Source: Alkalihalobacillus pseudalcaliphilus
Lineage (GTDB): Bacteria; Bacillota; Bacilli; Bacillales; Bacillaceae_D
NCBI GenBank assembly: GCA_001038565.1
Contig: LFJO01000006.1
Span: 430,180-494,179 of the forward strand
DNA length: 64,000 bases
Direction: 5' to 3'
Shown: positions 44,898 through 54,240 of the stretch, piece after piece
How the letters are laid out: each line of letters begins with the position of its first letter
Numbering within the stretch: position 1 is the first letter of the stretch
The notes under the pieces: model-generated
What the model was told of the DNA's origin: nothing
Seen by the model: only the letters and a program-made list of their open reading frames with translations
Databases searched by the model: none
Made by a program: the position numbers and the translations under genes

Positions 44898-45430
44898 TCA
44901 TTTATTCTTTTTAAGTAATGAATAGACGTTTGCATCGTTTGCTTGACCATTTTGATAAATATAATTCCGTAAGACACCTTCTTGATGAAAACCCATTTTT
45001 GTTAATAGCTGATTAGATGCCAGATTATTAATAAGTACAACAGCACCGATACGAGTTAAATTCATCTCTTCAAAACCGTAAGAAAGAACTTTTGACATCG
45101 CTTCTGAAATGTACCCGTTCCTCCAGTGTTCTGGATGGAGTTCGTAACCAAGCTCTGCTTTTTATGATAAGGAACCCAAGCATTAAAACCAATAGTTCCC
45201 ATTACTTCCTTAGTTTCTTTCCTTTCAATTCCCCATCGTATACCTCTCTTATCGTTGTAGTTCTTTTTAAATATATGAATAAGATTCTCCGCTTCTTCAA
45301 GATGAACGAAAGTTTCTAATCTATAATATCTTGTAACTTTTCCGTTAGAGAAACAAGAAAAGATGCTCTTCGCATCAGCTTTAGTAAGTTCTCTTAAATA
45401 TAGTCTTTTTGTTTCTAATACCGGAAACAT
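44898..45430 (-). pseudogene. RimJ/RimL-type GNAT acetyltransferase broken by a one-base deletion
   Basis: ATG 45430 (MFPVLETKRLYLREL) has AAGGAGGGG upstream and reads as a GNAT protein to NAWVPYHKK. Adding one G after AAAAAG near 45158 continues as AELGYELHPEHWRNGYISEA and joins the second frame (44898-45098; LTRIGAVV, NLASNQLLTKMGF). The intact protein would be about 177 residues, acting on N-terminal or small-molecule amines. Pseudogene or sequencing error. Confidence 0.85.
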
Positions 45431-45596
45431 TGATTACACCCCTCCTTTTAATTCATCCATCTCACTTATCCAAAGATCAATCACGTCATTTGTTTTTTCC
45501 ATTTAATTTGAATTCACCAATTGGGTACTTTAGATCATGTGTTATTCCTCCTAACCTATTATGATAGTTCTAATAAACTCTTAAGGAGCCTCCATT

Positions 45597-45934
45597 ATGA
45601 GAAAAGCCATCCTCTGTTTTTTTTGCTTTTAATTTTAGTATCATGTAATCAAACGACTGAATTAGGAGTAATCGAAGAAATTGATACATCTACTCATTCA
45701 CTTGTCATTTCATTGATTAATAGCCCAAGTAGCGAGGATATTTTATATGTGTATCATGTTCAAGTTACAAAAGAGTCGATACTAAGAGATGGCGATATCG
45801 AGATTCATTTAGACGACCTAGAAATTTCTGACAAAGTTGAATTCATATTTACTAAAAAAGATACGAACCCATACAATTTAAATCAGTACGATTTAGTTGA
45901 GCTTACAATCATAGAAGAAGGCGTGGATAATTGA
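45597..45934 (+). pseudogene. Small lipoprotein (DUF3221/YobA-like) with a frameshift in a T8 run
   Basis: ATG 45597 has AAGGAG upstream and begins MRKAILCFF, but the T8 run at 45617-45624 shifts it into a stop. One more T would give a proper signal peptide and lipobox LILVSC, then the acidic domain ending in LVELTIIEEG. Translation could in principle be restored by polymerase slippage on the T-run. The product would be about 112 residues, resembling YobA-type lipoproteins; role unknown. Confidence 0.7.
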
Positions 45935-46001
45935 AACAAGACTGCTTTTCTTTTGCCTAGATGCTCACTATTTAAAAATCAAGCTGCACCTTCATAATCA
46001 C

Positions 46002-47831
46002 TTAAAAATAAAACTCCCAATACAATAAGTTTCCACATAGGATAACCGTACAAGCAACCGTCATGATCCAAACTCGCTTTTCAAGTTTCTTTAATGGTTG
46101 ACTGTTAAGCTTAACGACTAAAAATCCACTATACACAAAAGCGATCACTAAATAGGCAAGGTTTAAAGTTAGAAACGGCTTAAGCGAAGCGTAACTAACC
46201 ATTGATAAGGTTTTATAAACGATCCATAAAACATTCAACATCATGAGTAGATTTAGACTATGTTGACCAAACAAGTAGAAACGTTGAGGTTTTTTACTCG
46301 AGAGACTTCTTAAAGAAATGGTGACAACATAACCGACAGAAAAAATGGCTGCTATAACAGTAAGAATAAGTCCCCCCCACTCTATGTAATGTTTATATGT
46401 AGGTACATAAAGTAAATCTGAATATGTATTAGATAGCACGTTTTTCAAATGCGGGTGTTCTGAATAAACATCCAGACTGTATAAGCTCGGACCATCTTCC
46501 GTTAGGTAAATACCTGGTTGCAGCTGTGAATAATAAAAGCCGTTCATTATTAATTCATCAGAACCACTTTGTTCAACTTCCCCCCTTAAAAATAAACCAT
46601 ACACCTTACTAAAGCCTGACCTTGGTATTCGAGCCGGTTCATATATACCGTTCCATTGCGATGAATCTTCTAATCCTACATGAACTTTTCTATGCTCATA
46701 CTCACCAAAAATGAGTTCAGGTATTCCCACAGTAAAGGTCATTTCATCTTTTATGTTTGTTAGAACGAGTACACCTCGTTGTTCCTTTCTATCCACATAA
46801 AAGGAGGAGCTAAACGCCTTAGAATTTCCGTTATGGCCATAAACATACTGACTTTTTGATGGTAAATAAAATAAGCCATTAGCTATTCTTGAAATATTTG
46901 TATTTGGGTAATATAAGGTCGGTTCAAACATGACATCAAGGGTCTCGTTATATTTAAAAAGAGGGTTTTCATCCTCAGCCAATAACGCCTCTAGTAGCTT
47001 TTGTAAATCAGTCGCTGTTCCCATCACACTTCCAATCGGATACATCGGAAGCGAGTATAAATTGGGATTAATTAATTGCCTTGCTTGGGAATAACCTTGA
47101 ACCTTCTCCCTCTGCTCTTTCACCCACTGCTGATCACCTTGTTCAGGATCAATAGCCGTCTTTGTCATCTGAAGTGGTTCAAAGATATGCTTTCGCACGT
47201 ACTCTTGATAGTCCATTCCACTCACTTCTTCGACAATAAATGCAGCAAGTCCACTTCCATAATTGGAATAAGCGACCACTTCACCTGGGACAAAAACTTG
47301 GTTAATGTCTGCTTCTTCAAGCACTTCTCTTAACCTATTTATAGCACTTGGTCGATAAATCATTAAATCAGTATAACTATCATCAAACCCTGCAGAGTGG
47401 TGCATTAAATGAGACATGGTGATTGGTTCATCAAAATTTGTTTTGCTACGAAAATGCTGAGGCAGATAGGTTTTAATATCGGTTTCTAGATCCAGTTTCC
47501 CTTGCTCAACCAACTGTAAAACACTAATCCAAATAAGGATTTTAGATACGGATGCCCATTCGAAAACAGTATCTTCACTGACTAAAATTTGATTTTCTAT
47601 ATCTGCATTACCTGCCATTTTGTAAATAACTTCATCTTTATCTATCACTATTGTAGCTAACCCCGCAATATCTTCCTGATGTTCATTGATATAATTCTCT
47701 ACTTGCACTTCTAGTAAGCTCTGTTCGTTAGCAACAGCTTTAAATGGAACAGATAAGACTAAGACTATTAAAACGGAGATGCCAAGAAAGCAGATAAACA
47801 TTTTAAAAGCATGACTATAACGATTATTCAA
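46002..47831 (-). CDS. Serine hydrolase of the class C beta-lactamase/PBP fold with C-terminal membrane helices
   Basis: 609 residues starting at TTG 47831 after AAAGGGG. N-terminal membrane or signal segment about 12-34. Beta-lactamase-fold domain about 40-380 with catalytic SVSK (Ser94, Lys97), YSNYG as the second motif and HNG as the third. A middle domain follows and then four hydrophobic segments (about 485-605). The architecture is like PbpE/EstB-type exported hydrolases held in the membrane (D-aminopeptidase or esterase activity). Substrate not known. Confidence 0.87.
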   Translation of the reverse strand: MNNRYSHAFKMFICFLGISVLIVLVLSVPFKAVANEQSLLEVQVENYINEHQEDIAGLATIVIDKDEVIYKMAGNADIENQILVSEDTVFEWASVSKILIWISVLQLVEQGKLDLETDIKTYLPQHFRSKTNFDEPITMSHLMHHSAGFDDSYTDLMIYRPSAINRLREVLEEADINQVFVPGEVVAYSNYGSGLAAFIVEEVSGMDYQEYVRKHIFEPLQMTKTAIDPEQGDQQWVKEQREKVQGYSQARQLINPNLYSLPMYPIGSVMGTATDLQKLLEALLAEDENPLFKYNETLDVMFEPTLYYPNTNISRIANGLFYLPSKSQYVYGHNGNSKAFSSSFYVDRKEQRGVLVLTNIKDEMTFTVGIPELIFGEYEHRKVHVGLEDSSQWNGIYEPARIPRSGFSKVYGLFLRGEVEQSGSDELIMNGFYYSQLQPGIYLTEDGPSLYSLDVYSEHPHLKNVLSNTYSDLLYVPTYKHYIEWGGLILTVIAAIFSVGYVVTISLRSLSSKKPQRFYLFGQHSLNLLMMLNVLWIVYKTLSMVSYASLKPFLTLNLAYLVIAFVYSGFLVVKLNSQPLKKLEKRVWIMTVACTVILCGNLLYWEFYF

Positions 47832-47996
47832 TATGTTTCAGACCCCTTTATATTTATCAAACTATTGGTAATTCTTATCATACGTAAAAAATGAAAAAGT
47901 AGCAGTATTTCCTATTTCCTCTGCTCATTATTGAAAATAAAAGCTGTTACGCTAAAAATCGGCACCATACTATTATTATTATCTGGTTGGAATTAC

Positions 47997-48620
47997 TCAC
48001 TTCAAAGTCCCTATCCAAACGTCACCTTTATCCATGCAGTATATTAGATGATTTCCATATTCATTTTTAATCGTTTCAGAGGCTTTTCGTTTAATTGTTG
48101 ATATTTCTTTCTCTGAAGACAGTCCTTCTTCTAACCATCCCTGCAGATCATTCTCATCATAATAATCTGAGTCTATATGTAGGCTCCAGTCGAATTGTTC
48201 TAACTTGTCTCTTAAGGAGTGAAATTGATAGAAGGGAAATGCTTTATCGTTCTCTCTTTTTTTGAACGTATGATGATAGAAATGAAGTGCCTCTCTGTAA
48301 GCCACAACAACTTGAGATTGGATAAAACGAGGCTCAAATAGCCAAATCTTCAAATAGAATTCCTCATTTTCAGCCTCCATTTTACGGTTCCATTCTTGAT
48401 ACACGTCAATCATAGCTTCTAGCAAAAGTTGATTATACCAATGAGGAGGATTTCTTTTTTCTAGTGAATAAAAGGGATCTATCCATAATTTAACGTAATC
48501 CCTTTGATACTCCCTTAAAGTGTCCACATCCAAATGTAAGGCCTGTTCTTTCCAAATTTCAATTTTTGCTTTTTGTCTTTTCCAGCCTCGTATTTTCTTT
48601 TTATTTGAGAAATACACCAC
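47997..48620 (-). CDS. Conserved cytoplasmic protein of unknown function
   Basis: 207 residues from GTG 48620 (MVYFSNKKKIRGW), where AAAAGGAG is seven bases upstream; the ATG at 48644 lies before that site. Rich in Trp, Tyr and charged residues, mostly helical, no membrane segment and no motif I recognise. Follows a 39-residue frame in the same direction. Confidence 0.65.
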   Translation of the reverse strand: MVYFSNKKKIRGWKRQKAKIEIWKEQALHLDVDTLREYQRDYVKLWIDPFYSLEKRNPPHWYNQLLLEAMIDVYQEWNRKMEAENEEFYLKIWLFEPRFIQSQVVVAYREALHFYHHTFKKRENDKAFPFYQFHSLRDKLEQFDWSLHIDSDYYDENDLQGWLEEGLSSEKEISTIKRKASETIKNEYGNHLIYCMDKGDVWIGTLK

Positions 48621-48702
48621 CAGACCACTCCTTTTGATTTTCAATTATACGTTTAATTCCTATGATAAAAGTCTATTTGAAGGCAGAGTAAGAGTTCTCT
48701 AG

Positions 48703-48822
48703 TCATTCAATCTCTTCTGTCTCATACCTAATAAACAAATGTTCATAATCCCATAGTTCATTAACACGCATGACCCTCCTTAAGCCTTTCACTTCTGTTG
48801 ATGTATGATTCTTTACTAGCAT
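48703..48822 (-). CDS. Small protein, 39 residues
   Basis: ATG 48822 has GAGGGG eight bases upstream. The product (MLVKNHTSTEVKGL, then RVNELWDYEHLFIRYETEE) is charged and has a natural-looking composition. It lies 80 bp before the 207-residue gene and may share its transcript. No family recognised; the good ribosome site is the main support. Confidence 0.5.
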   Translation of the reverse strand: MLVKNHTSTEVKGLRRVMRVNELWDYEHLFIRYETEEIE

Positions 48823-48997
48823 AGTTGTTACCCCTCACTGAAATATAGAGTTGATACATTCTAGTTATTATAGTATCACTATACTAACGTTAATCGATAG
48901 ATAATTAACTGTTTCTTTTGATTTATCAGCCATATAGAAAATTCTCTGTTTGATATAGGTTACTATGATCAGGTAAATTCTTATAAGGAGGAAAATC

Positions 48998-49338
48998 ATG
49001 AACTTAGGATTAAAGAAAGAGGAAGTTAGATTAGTGAAATATACATCAGAATGGAATATTGAATATAATCGAGTGAAAAGGGAAATAGTGGAGAGTCTAA
49101 ATATTGAGGGAGTTCGTGTAGAACATATTGGTAGCACGCAATTAAAGGAATATCTCAACAGGAGCTTCGGAACAATCTGCTCTTCTTCAGAGACTACCTC
49201 AAGTCCCATGAACAAGCAAGAAAGCAATATGAAGAGATTAAATCGACCTATGTAAAAAAGACAGCGACATGTATCAAGCAATACACAGAATTTAAAGAAG
49301 CATTTGTCAAAAGCATCTTCAAAATGAGCCATCATTAA
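48998..49338 (+). pseudogene. GrpB/UPF0157-family gene with internal deletion and frameshift
   Basis: ATG 48998 with AAGGAGG gives a GrpB N-terminus (VRLVKYTSEWNIEYNRVKRE, then VRVEHIGST). The middle of the family (about 100 residues) is missing, and the C-terminus is found in another frame (FFRDYLKSHEQARKQYEEIK, ending near FKMSHH at 49338). GrpB proteins belong to the nucleotidyltransferase fold. Confidence 0.8.
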
Positions 49339-49444
49339 ACCAAGCTATCCTTAATGAACAAAACCGCTTGGCCCACATCCCCCAGTTTTTTTAGAATTCC
49401 CAAAACATACTTGATTTGCATTTAAACCATCCTTATGTTAATAA

Positions 49445-49461
49445 TATAATGACCATTCTAT
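49445..49461. promoter_or_regulatory. Probable operator of the TetR-family regulator (own promoter)
   Basis: TATAATGACCATTCTAT includes the -10 box TATAAT and an imperfect palindrome around AATGACCATT. The same sequence with two changes lies before the MFS gene at 50571. Confidence 0.7.
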
Positions 49462-49477
49462 CTAAAGGTGATGTTAT

Positions 49478-49999
49478 ATGAGTAAAAAACGACAGGATTT
49501 AATTAGTCAGGCAGAGAGACTATTTTATGAACATGGCTTTCATTCGATCGGCCTTAAAAAGATAATAGAAGAAGCAAATGTTGCATTAATGACCATGTAT
49601 AACCATTTTAATTCAAAGGAAGAACTGGTATTAGAAGTACTGAAATACCGTGAAGAGAAGTACTTCTCTCTCTTGCAGAAAGTGGTAAAAAAAGAGGCTG
49701 ATGTGAACACGAATGCTCAATTAATAGCAAAAGCCCATCTGGATTGGATTGCAACTCATAAAAAAGGATGTATGTTTCTCAGAGCTAAAGAGGAGTATCC
49801 AGCTGAAGAGAACCAGATTAATCAATATGTCATAACTCATAAAAAGACCTTCTTAACCTTTTTGGAAAGTCTTCATTTTAGTCAAAACGAATCGATACGT
49901 CTTTCCATGCTATTAGAGGGAGCAACTTCACTAGCAGAAGTCGTGGATTGGAATAAGGTTTCCAAAGAATTGCTGTACACAGTAGATCATGCCATATAA
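49478..49999 (+). CDS. TetR-family transcriptional regulator
   Basis: 173 residues. N-terminal helix-turn-helix (LISQAERLFYEHGFHSIGLK, VALMTMYNHFNSKEELVLE) typical of TetR proteins; the C-terminal half is the ligand-binding domain. It probably represses itself and the MFS transporter gene 610 bp downstream, as both promoters carry the same operator. Confidence 0.9.
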   Translation: MSKKRQDLISQAERLFYEHGFHSIGLKKIIEEANVALMTMYNHFNSKEELVLEVLKYREEKYFSLLQKVVKKEADVNTNAQLIAKAHLDWIATHKKGCMFLRAKEEYPAEENQINQYVITHKKTFLTFLESLHFSQNESIRLSMLLEGATSLAEVVDWNKVSKELLYTVDHAI

Positions 50000-50535
50000 A
50001 ACACCCATGTCGGAGCAATCACTTCGCCACCAACAAAAATGAAAGTAGTGGCGACTATTTAAAGATCTGGCACGTTTACAACTCGAACACCATGAGGAGT
50101 CAGCCGCACAAGCAGGGAGCTATGTCCTGCTAAGGTCATTTATCGCAGATGGATGACCAGCTAACTTCAAGGCACGAACTATCGCCCATAAGTAACTTTC
50201 ATATAAAACTTCCATGATGACTTGCCATGCAATTCATCACCAACAAAAATGAAAGTGTTTTTTGGCTCTTTGACTATTGGTATTTCATTCATTTGGTATT
50301 TTTTTAAACTTTTTCATTGTTTTTTTAATGAGAAGAGGACAAACAGACCATTGAGTTTGCTCCAGCCTAGCGGAGGGAATGGGGTGGCCGACTCCTGCAG
50401 GAGGAAAGGGCAGGCTGAGATCCACCGGCAGAGCCGGTTAGCTCAGCGCCCGCCTGGGAAAGCGGGCCCCTCATTCCCGGAGCGATCATCGAAGATGAGC
50501 ATATTGTCTTTAGTTAACTTTCATATAAAAGTAAA
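49999..50535. repeat. Partial 62-bp element, M1 and M3 modules between tetR and its MFS target
   Basis: A partial palindromic element (ATGTCGGAGC) leads to ATGAAAGTAGTGG and an M1 copy to TTTCATATAAAA (50205), then ATGAAAGTGTTT (50249) and an M3 module with GC-rich core (50370-50490; CCGACTCCTGCAGGAGG, CCGGCAGAGCCGG, GCCCGCCTGGGAAAGCGGGC) ending TTTCATATAAAA. These repeats separate the regulator from its likely target promoter; no gene is seen. Confidence 0.75.
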
Positions 50536-50570
50536 TGCTCAATCACATTTGCTTTTTTTTACAAAATATA

Positions 50571-50587
50571 TATAATGATCGTTCTAT
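50571..50587 (+). promoter_or_regulatory. TetR-type operator at the MFS promoter
   Basis: TATAATGATCGTTCTAT, 15 of 17 bases identical to the site before the tetR gene. TTGCTT (50549-50554) and TATAAT (50571-50576), spaced 16 bp, form the promoter, so repressor binding would cover the -10 box. Confidence 0.75.
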
Positions 50588-50609
50588 ATAATATTAACTA
50601 AGGAGTGAA

Positions 50610-51731
50610 ATGAAAATGTGGAGACTCGTATTACCTGGGATCGCTTTGATCGGTGTAACTTATGCCTTAGCTAGATTCAGCTTTGGTTTGTTTTTACCAC
50701 ATATCTCTTCATCTCTTGGAATATCAGAAAGTGAAGCTGGTATGGCTAGCTCAGCTGCTTATTTCGCCTATACATTAGCTTTACTCACGTCTTCCAACTG
50801 CGTTAATAAATTTGGCGAAAAAAGAGTCATTCAATTTGCCGGATTAAGTGCAACTTTAGGGTTATTAGGCATCTCACTTGCTCAAGATCTTTATTTCCTA
50901 ACAGCCAGTACATTTATTGCGGGTATAGGCAGTGGGTGGGCATCTCCGGCTTTTAGTCAAATGATTACAACGAATTTAAAAAAAGATGAGATCGACAATG
51001 GAAACACGTGGATTAATAGTGGAACAAGCTTTGGACTTATTTTGTCAGGACCGATTGCTATTGTGTTTGCTGAGCAATGGCGGTTTGCTTTTTTACTTTT
51101 CACATTTATATCATTAATCGTATTTATTTGGAACTCGCTCTGTGTTCCTACTAGTAAAAGTTCAGCTTCAAACCTTACTATCCTCAAGAAATCGGTTTTA
51201 GTGAAGGGTAAATTTCTCTCTCTTGCTTCTTTCATCATCGGCTTTGGCTCTTCTATATATTGGACCTTTTCTCGAAGTTATTTAACGGCTCAGTATAATA
51301 TGAGCAGTGGGGAGAGTGCCTTCTTTTGGGTATTAATGGGGGCCTCTGGCATTATTGGTGGAATAGCTGGTGGTATTATTCGTAAATTTGGAATTGGAAT
51401 TTCTTATCAGGTGACTTTGCTCATAATGTCGATGGCTATAGCATTAATAACTGCACCTCATATTGTGACGATTTATCTTTCATCGATTTTATTTGGCATG
51501 TCCTATATATGTATGACAGGTATATTTATTGTATGGGGGACACGTCTTTTTAAGGAGATGCCATCCATCGGGGTCAGTTTGTCTTTTTTAGCACTTGGTA
51601 TTGGTCAGTCACTTGGTTCTGCAATTGGTGGTCAGTTAATTAATATGACTTCTTATTGGTTTAGCTTTATTTTTTATTCAGGTGTTTGTTTAGTTGGATT
51701 GATTGTATCTGTTACAAAGCAGCCTAAATAA
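50610..51731 (+). CDS. MFS transporter (YbfB/CynX-like)
   Basis: 373 residues, about 12 membrane segments, AAGGAG upstream. It begins LVLPGIALIGVTYALARFSFG, the hallmark of YbfB/YjiJ-like MFS proteins. Substrate unknown; a TetR-controlled exporter of small toxic compounds is the simplest reading. Confidence 0.87.
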   Translation: MKMWRLVLPGIALIGVTYALARFSFGLFLPHISSSLGISESEAGMASSAAYFAYTLALLTSSNCVNKFGEKRVIQFAGLSATLGLLGISLAQDLYFLTASTFIAGIGSGWASPAFSQMITTNLKKDEIDNGNTWINSGTSFGLILSGPIAIVFAEQWRFAFLLFTFISLIVFIWNSLCVPTSKSSASNLTILKKSVLVKGKFLSLASFIIGFGSSIYWTFSRSYLTAQYNMSSGESAFFWVLMGASGIIGGIAGGIIRKFGIGISYQVTLLIMSMAIALITAPHIVTIYLSSILFGMSYICMTGIFIVWGTRLFKEMPSIGVSLSFLALGIGQSLGSAIGGQLINMTSYWFSFIFYSGVCLVGLIVSVTKQPK

Positions 51732-51749
51732 AAGAATATTGGGCTTTGC

Positions 51750-52150
51750 CATGAGCGTTTTTATATGAAAGTTACTTAAAGGCGATATGCGGAGCTCTAC
51801 TCACCGCTCCCGAAATTCATGCTCCGCTGGGTTCTTACTAATTCTCAAGTTCACAAAAACATCTAACACCATTCATTTAAAATGAAAAAGAACAAAGTCA
51901 AATTAAACGAAAAACCAACTGTTAAAGAACCAACTGACACATTCAGGCCTTTTCGCGACTTTACTCACCCACTTCTCTTATTAATTGAAATACCACCAGT
52001 CAAAGAGTCAAACACCACTTTCATCTTTGTTGGTGGCGGAGCTGATTTTTGCTCCGACATGGGCGTTTTATATGAAGGTTGCTTAGGGGCGATGGATTGT
52101 GCCTTGAAGTTAGCTGGTTCTTTATTCCCTTCAGCCCTTTTCGTGACTTT
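51750..52150. repeat. Inverted M3 and M1 fragments with one 62-bp palindromic element
   Basis: TATATGAAAGTTAC (51759) starts an inverted, shortened M3; the 62/63-bp palindromic element lies at 52017-52079 (ACTTTCAT ... ATGAAGGT, stem CGGAGC / GCTCCG); a partial inverted M1 follows. CTTTTCGCGACTTTACTCA (51949) recurs as CTTTTCGTGACTTTACTCA (52137). No credible gene. Confidence 0.7.
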
Positions 52151-52192
52151 ACTCATCCTCTTCTCTCTTTCACAACATGATCTTTTCTGTAT

Positions 52193-52591
52193 TTATTTAG
52201 GTAAATTCAATTGCCATGAAACACCAAATCGGTCATTAACCCAACCGAACTTCTTACTGAAACCATAATCGCCTAGGGGCATGAGTGCTTGTCTATCTTC
52301 AACTAACTGCTGATAAAGGCTGTCAATTTCCTCTTCTGTACTGCATGTTAAATAAATCGAGAAGGATGGTGTGAATGTAAATTGGTGTTGGATGTTACTA
52401 TCAATACACATAAATTCTTGACCCCTTAACGTAAAAGCAGCTGTCATGACCTTTCCTTCCTCTCCGCCTTGATTAGCACCATACCGAACGATATGTGTAA
52501 TCGCTGAATCTTCAATGAGAGATGTGTAAAAATTCATCGCTTCCTCAGCGTTTCCATCCTGAAACATTAAAAAGGGTGTGACCTTTTCCAT
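52193..52591 (-). CDS. PhnB/VOC-family protein (glyoxalase-like fold)
   Basis: 132 residues with AAGGAGG upstream. Begins VTPFLMFQDGNAEEAMNFYT and ends with KFGWVNDRFGVSWQL, the signature of PhnB-like members of the vicinal oxygen chelate superfamily (formerly called 3-demethylubiquinone methyltransferase-like). Typically a dimer with unknown ligand. Confidence 0.9.
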   Translation of the reverse strand: MEKVTPFLMFQDGNAEEAMNFYTSLIEDSAITHIVRYGANQGGEEGKVMTAAFTLRGQEFMCIDSNIQHQFTFTPSFSIYLTCSTEEEIDSLYQQLVEDRQALMPLGDYGFSKKFGWVNDRFGVSWQLNLPK

Positions 52592-52749
52592 TGTAAATAC
52601 CTCCTTATTTTAGTGATGTTATCCTTTATCTTTATCATAATAGCTGGTTCTAAACCAGAATGTCTTATTTGAAGGCCAAAATACCTCTCTACATTTGGCC
52701 AGATCTGAAATTATTCCTTAATCAAACGCTCTCTCTCTGCCTCATATCT

Positions 52750-54135
52750 TTACAAATAACGTCTAATCTCATCAGCTAAAGCAACCAAACTTTTTTCTAT
52801 CTCCTGATAACTACAGTAAGAATAGGAAATTCTTATATGATTATAGTCATTAGGTTGATAAATATAACCTGGATTAATTAAAATATTTTGTTTGAGCATA
52901 CGTTGAAATAAAGCTTTCGTAACAACTGGCCTTTTCATTTTGAGCCAAATATAAAAACCACCCTGAGGAGTTTCCCAATTTGCTAGTTCAGCAAAATGGT
53001 ACTGTAAGAGTTTTTCAGTAAAATCTGCTCTTTTTTTCAATTCTGTTCTCAACCAACTCATATGTTGATGATAATGTGACGATTTGAGCCATGCCGCCAC
53101 TATTTTTTGAGATACAATACTTGTCCCATAATCAAGCTGCATTTTCAAGTCTGATAAATGGTTCATGACTGATTCAGGACCTACCATCCAGCCCACTCGT
53201 AAACCTGGGCTCAAAATTTTAGAAACACTACCTATATAAATAACTTGTCCATCCGTATCCATTGACTTAATGGAAGGTGGTGATTCACTAAATATAAGCT
53301 CTTGATAGACACCATCCTCTATCATGGGCAATTGTAGCTTTTTACATTCTTCTAATAGCCTTTTTCGTTCTTCAAATGAAAGAATCTTTCCAGACGGATT
53401 ATTTAAAGTTGGAATTGTATAGAGAACACTCGATTGTTTATTGAGTTGGCTATTATTCATGGCTTCAGATGGGAGTGAGGGTAATGAATGTAGATAGGAC
53501 GGTGATTGACAGTAGATTTTACCGTACATATTGATGAGTCCAATAGAAATTAATTGCAATGCCTGTAAACCACCAGATACGATTAAGATATTTTCAGGTG
53601 TGGCACTTATTCCCTGACTATGTAAATACCTTGTTAGTACTTCTCTTAACTCACGATCACCCATTGGATCAGAATAACCAAATTCCCTACTTGTTATTGA
53701 AATAGAACCCATGAATTCTTGAAGCTCTTTAGTAGGGATCAGCTCTGGTGATAGCTCACCCGTTCCTAACCTCATCATCTGTGGACTCATCTCATGTTCG
53801 TTGATCGATTGAATCGTTTGAATGTTAGATTTATAGTAACTTTGCTTTATTCTAGTGCGCCAATCAGGGGCTGACTTTTTCACAACATATTCCCAACTTC
53901 GTGCATTCACGTATATGCCGCTACCAGCCTTCGAAACTAATAAACCTTCTGCTTTCAATTCATCCAAAACTTGAACAATCGTACTTCGATTTACTCTGAG
54001 GTTCTCAGCTAACTTCCTCTGTGATGGCAGTTTCGTTCCAACTGGCCAAATCCCCTGCTCTATTTGTGTCACTATCCAAATTGATATTTGCTGAAAAAGC
54101 GAAATGGTAGATGAATGATCTGGCTTCCAACTCAA
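52750..54135 (-). CDS. MocR-type GntR/aminotransferase transcriptional regulator
   Basis: 461 residues from TTG 54135 (MSWKPDHSST), GGAGGGG five bases upstream; an earlier ATG at 54177 would include that site. GntR winged helix about 12-75 (GTKLPSQRKLAENLRVNRST), then an aminotransferase class I domain with the PLP lysine in IGSVSKILSPGLRVGW. MocR proteins sense amino acids or vitamers through PLP. It is divergent from a LysE-type exporter gene, which it probably controls. Confidence 0.92.
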   Translation of the reverse strand: MSWKPDHSSTISLFQQISIWIVTQIEQGIWPVGTKLPSQRKLAENLRVNRSTIVQVLDELKAEGLLVSKAGSGIYVNARSWEYVVKKSAPDWRTRIKQSYYKSNIQTIQSINEHEMSPQMMRLGTGELSPELIPTKELQEFMGSISITSREFGYSDPMGDRELREVLTRYLHSQGISATPENILIVSGGLQALQLISIGLINMYGKIYCQSPSYLHSLPSLPSEAMNNSQLNKQSSVLYTIPTLNNPSGKILSFEERKRLLEECKKLQLPMIEDGVYQELIFSESPPSIKSMDTDGQVIYIGSVSKILSPGLRVGWMVGPESVMNHLSDLKMQLDYGTSIVSQKIVAAWLKSSHYHQHMSWLRTELKKRADFTEKLLQYHFAELANWETPQGGFYIWLKMKRPVVTKALFQRMLKQNILINPGYIYQPNDYNHIRISYSYCSYQEIEKSLVALADEIRRYL

Positions 54136-54153
54136 GCGAACCCCTCCATAAAA

Positions 54154-54184
54154 TTGGTTGGTTAAAGATGCAACCAATTGGTTG
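54154..54184. promoter_or_regulatory. Probable MocR operator between regulator and LysE gene
   Basis: TTGGTTG at 54154-54160 and the perfect palindrome CAACCAATTGGTTG at 54171-54184. The repeated TTGGTTG half-sites in the divergent promoter region fit MocR operators with direct and inverted repeats. Confidence 0.65.
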
Positions 54185-54240
54185 TTTATTAAACGTAACG
54201 GATCCTTTACGATAAATCAACAAGCAAGGAGTGATATGAA

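Noticed and set aside
49999..50535. Insertion sequence between tetR and the MFS gene
   Set aside because: No transposase frame; the content is the same non-coding modules seen elsewhere.
50222..50575. Plus-strand frame between tetR and the MFS gene
   Set aside because: Runs through the M3 module; the other M3 copies do not keep the frame.
51882..52268. Plus-strand frame of 128 codons
   Set aside because: Made of inverted M3, a 62-bp element and M1, then overlaps the VOC gene end; no ribosome site.
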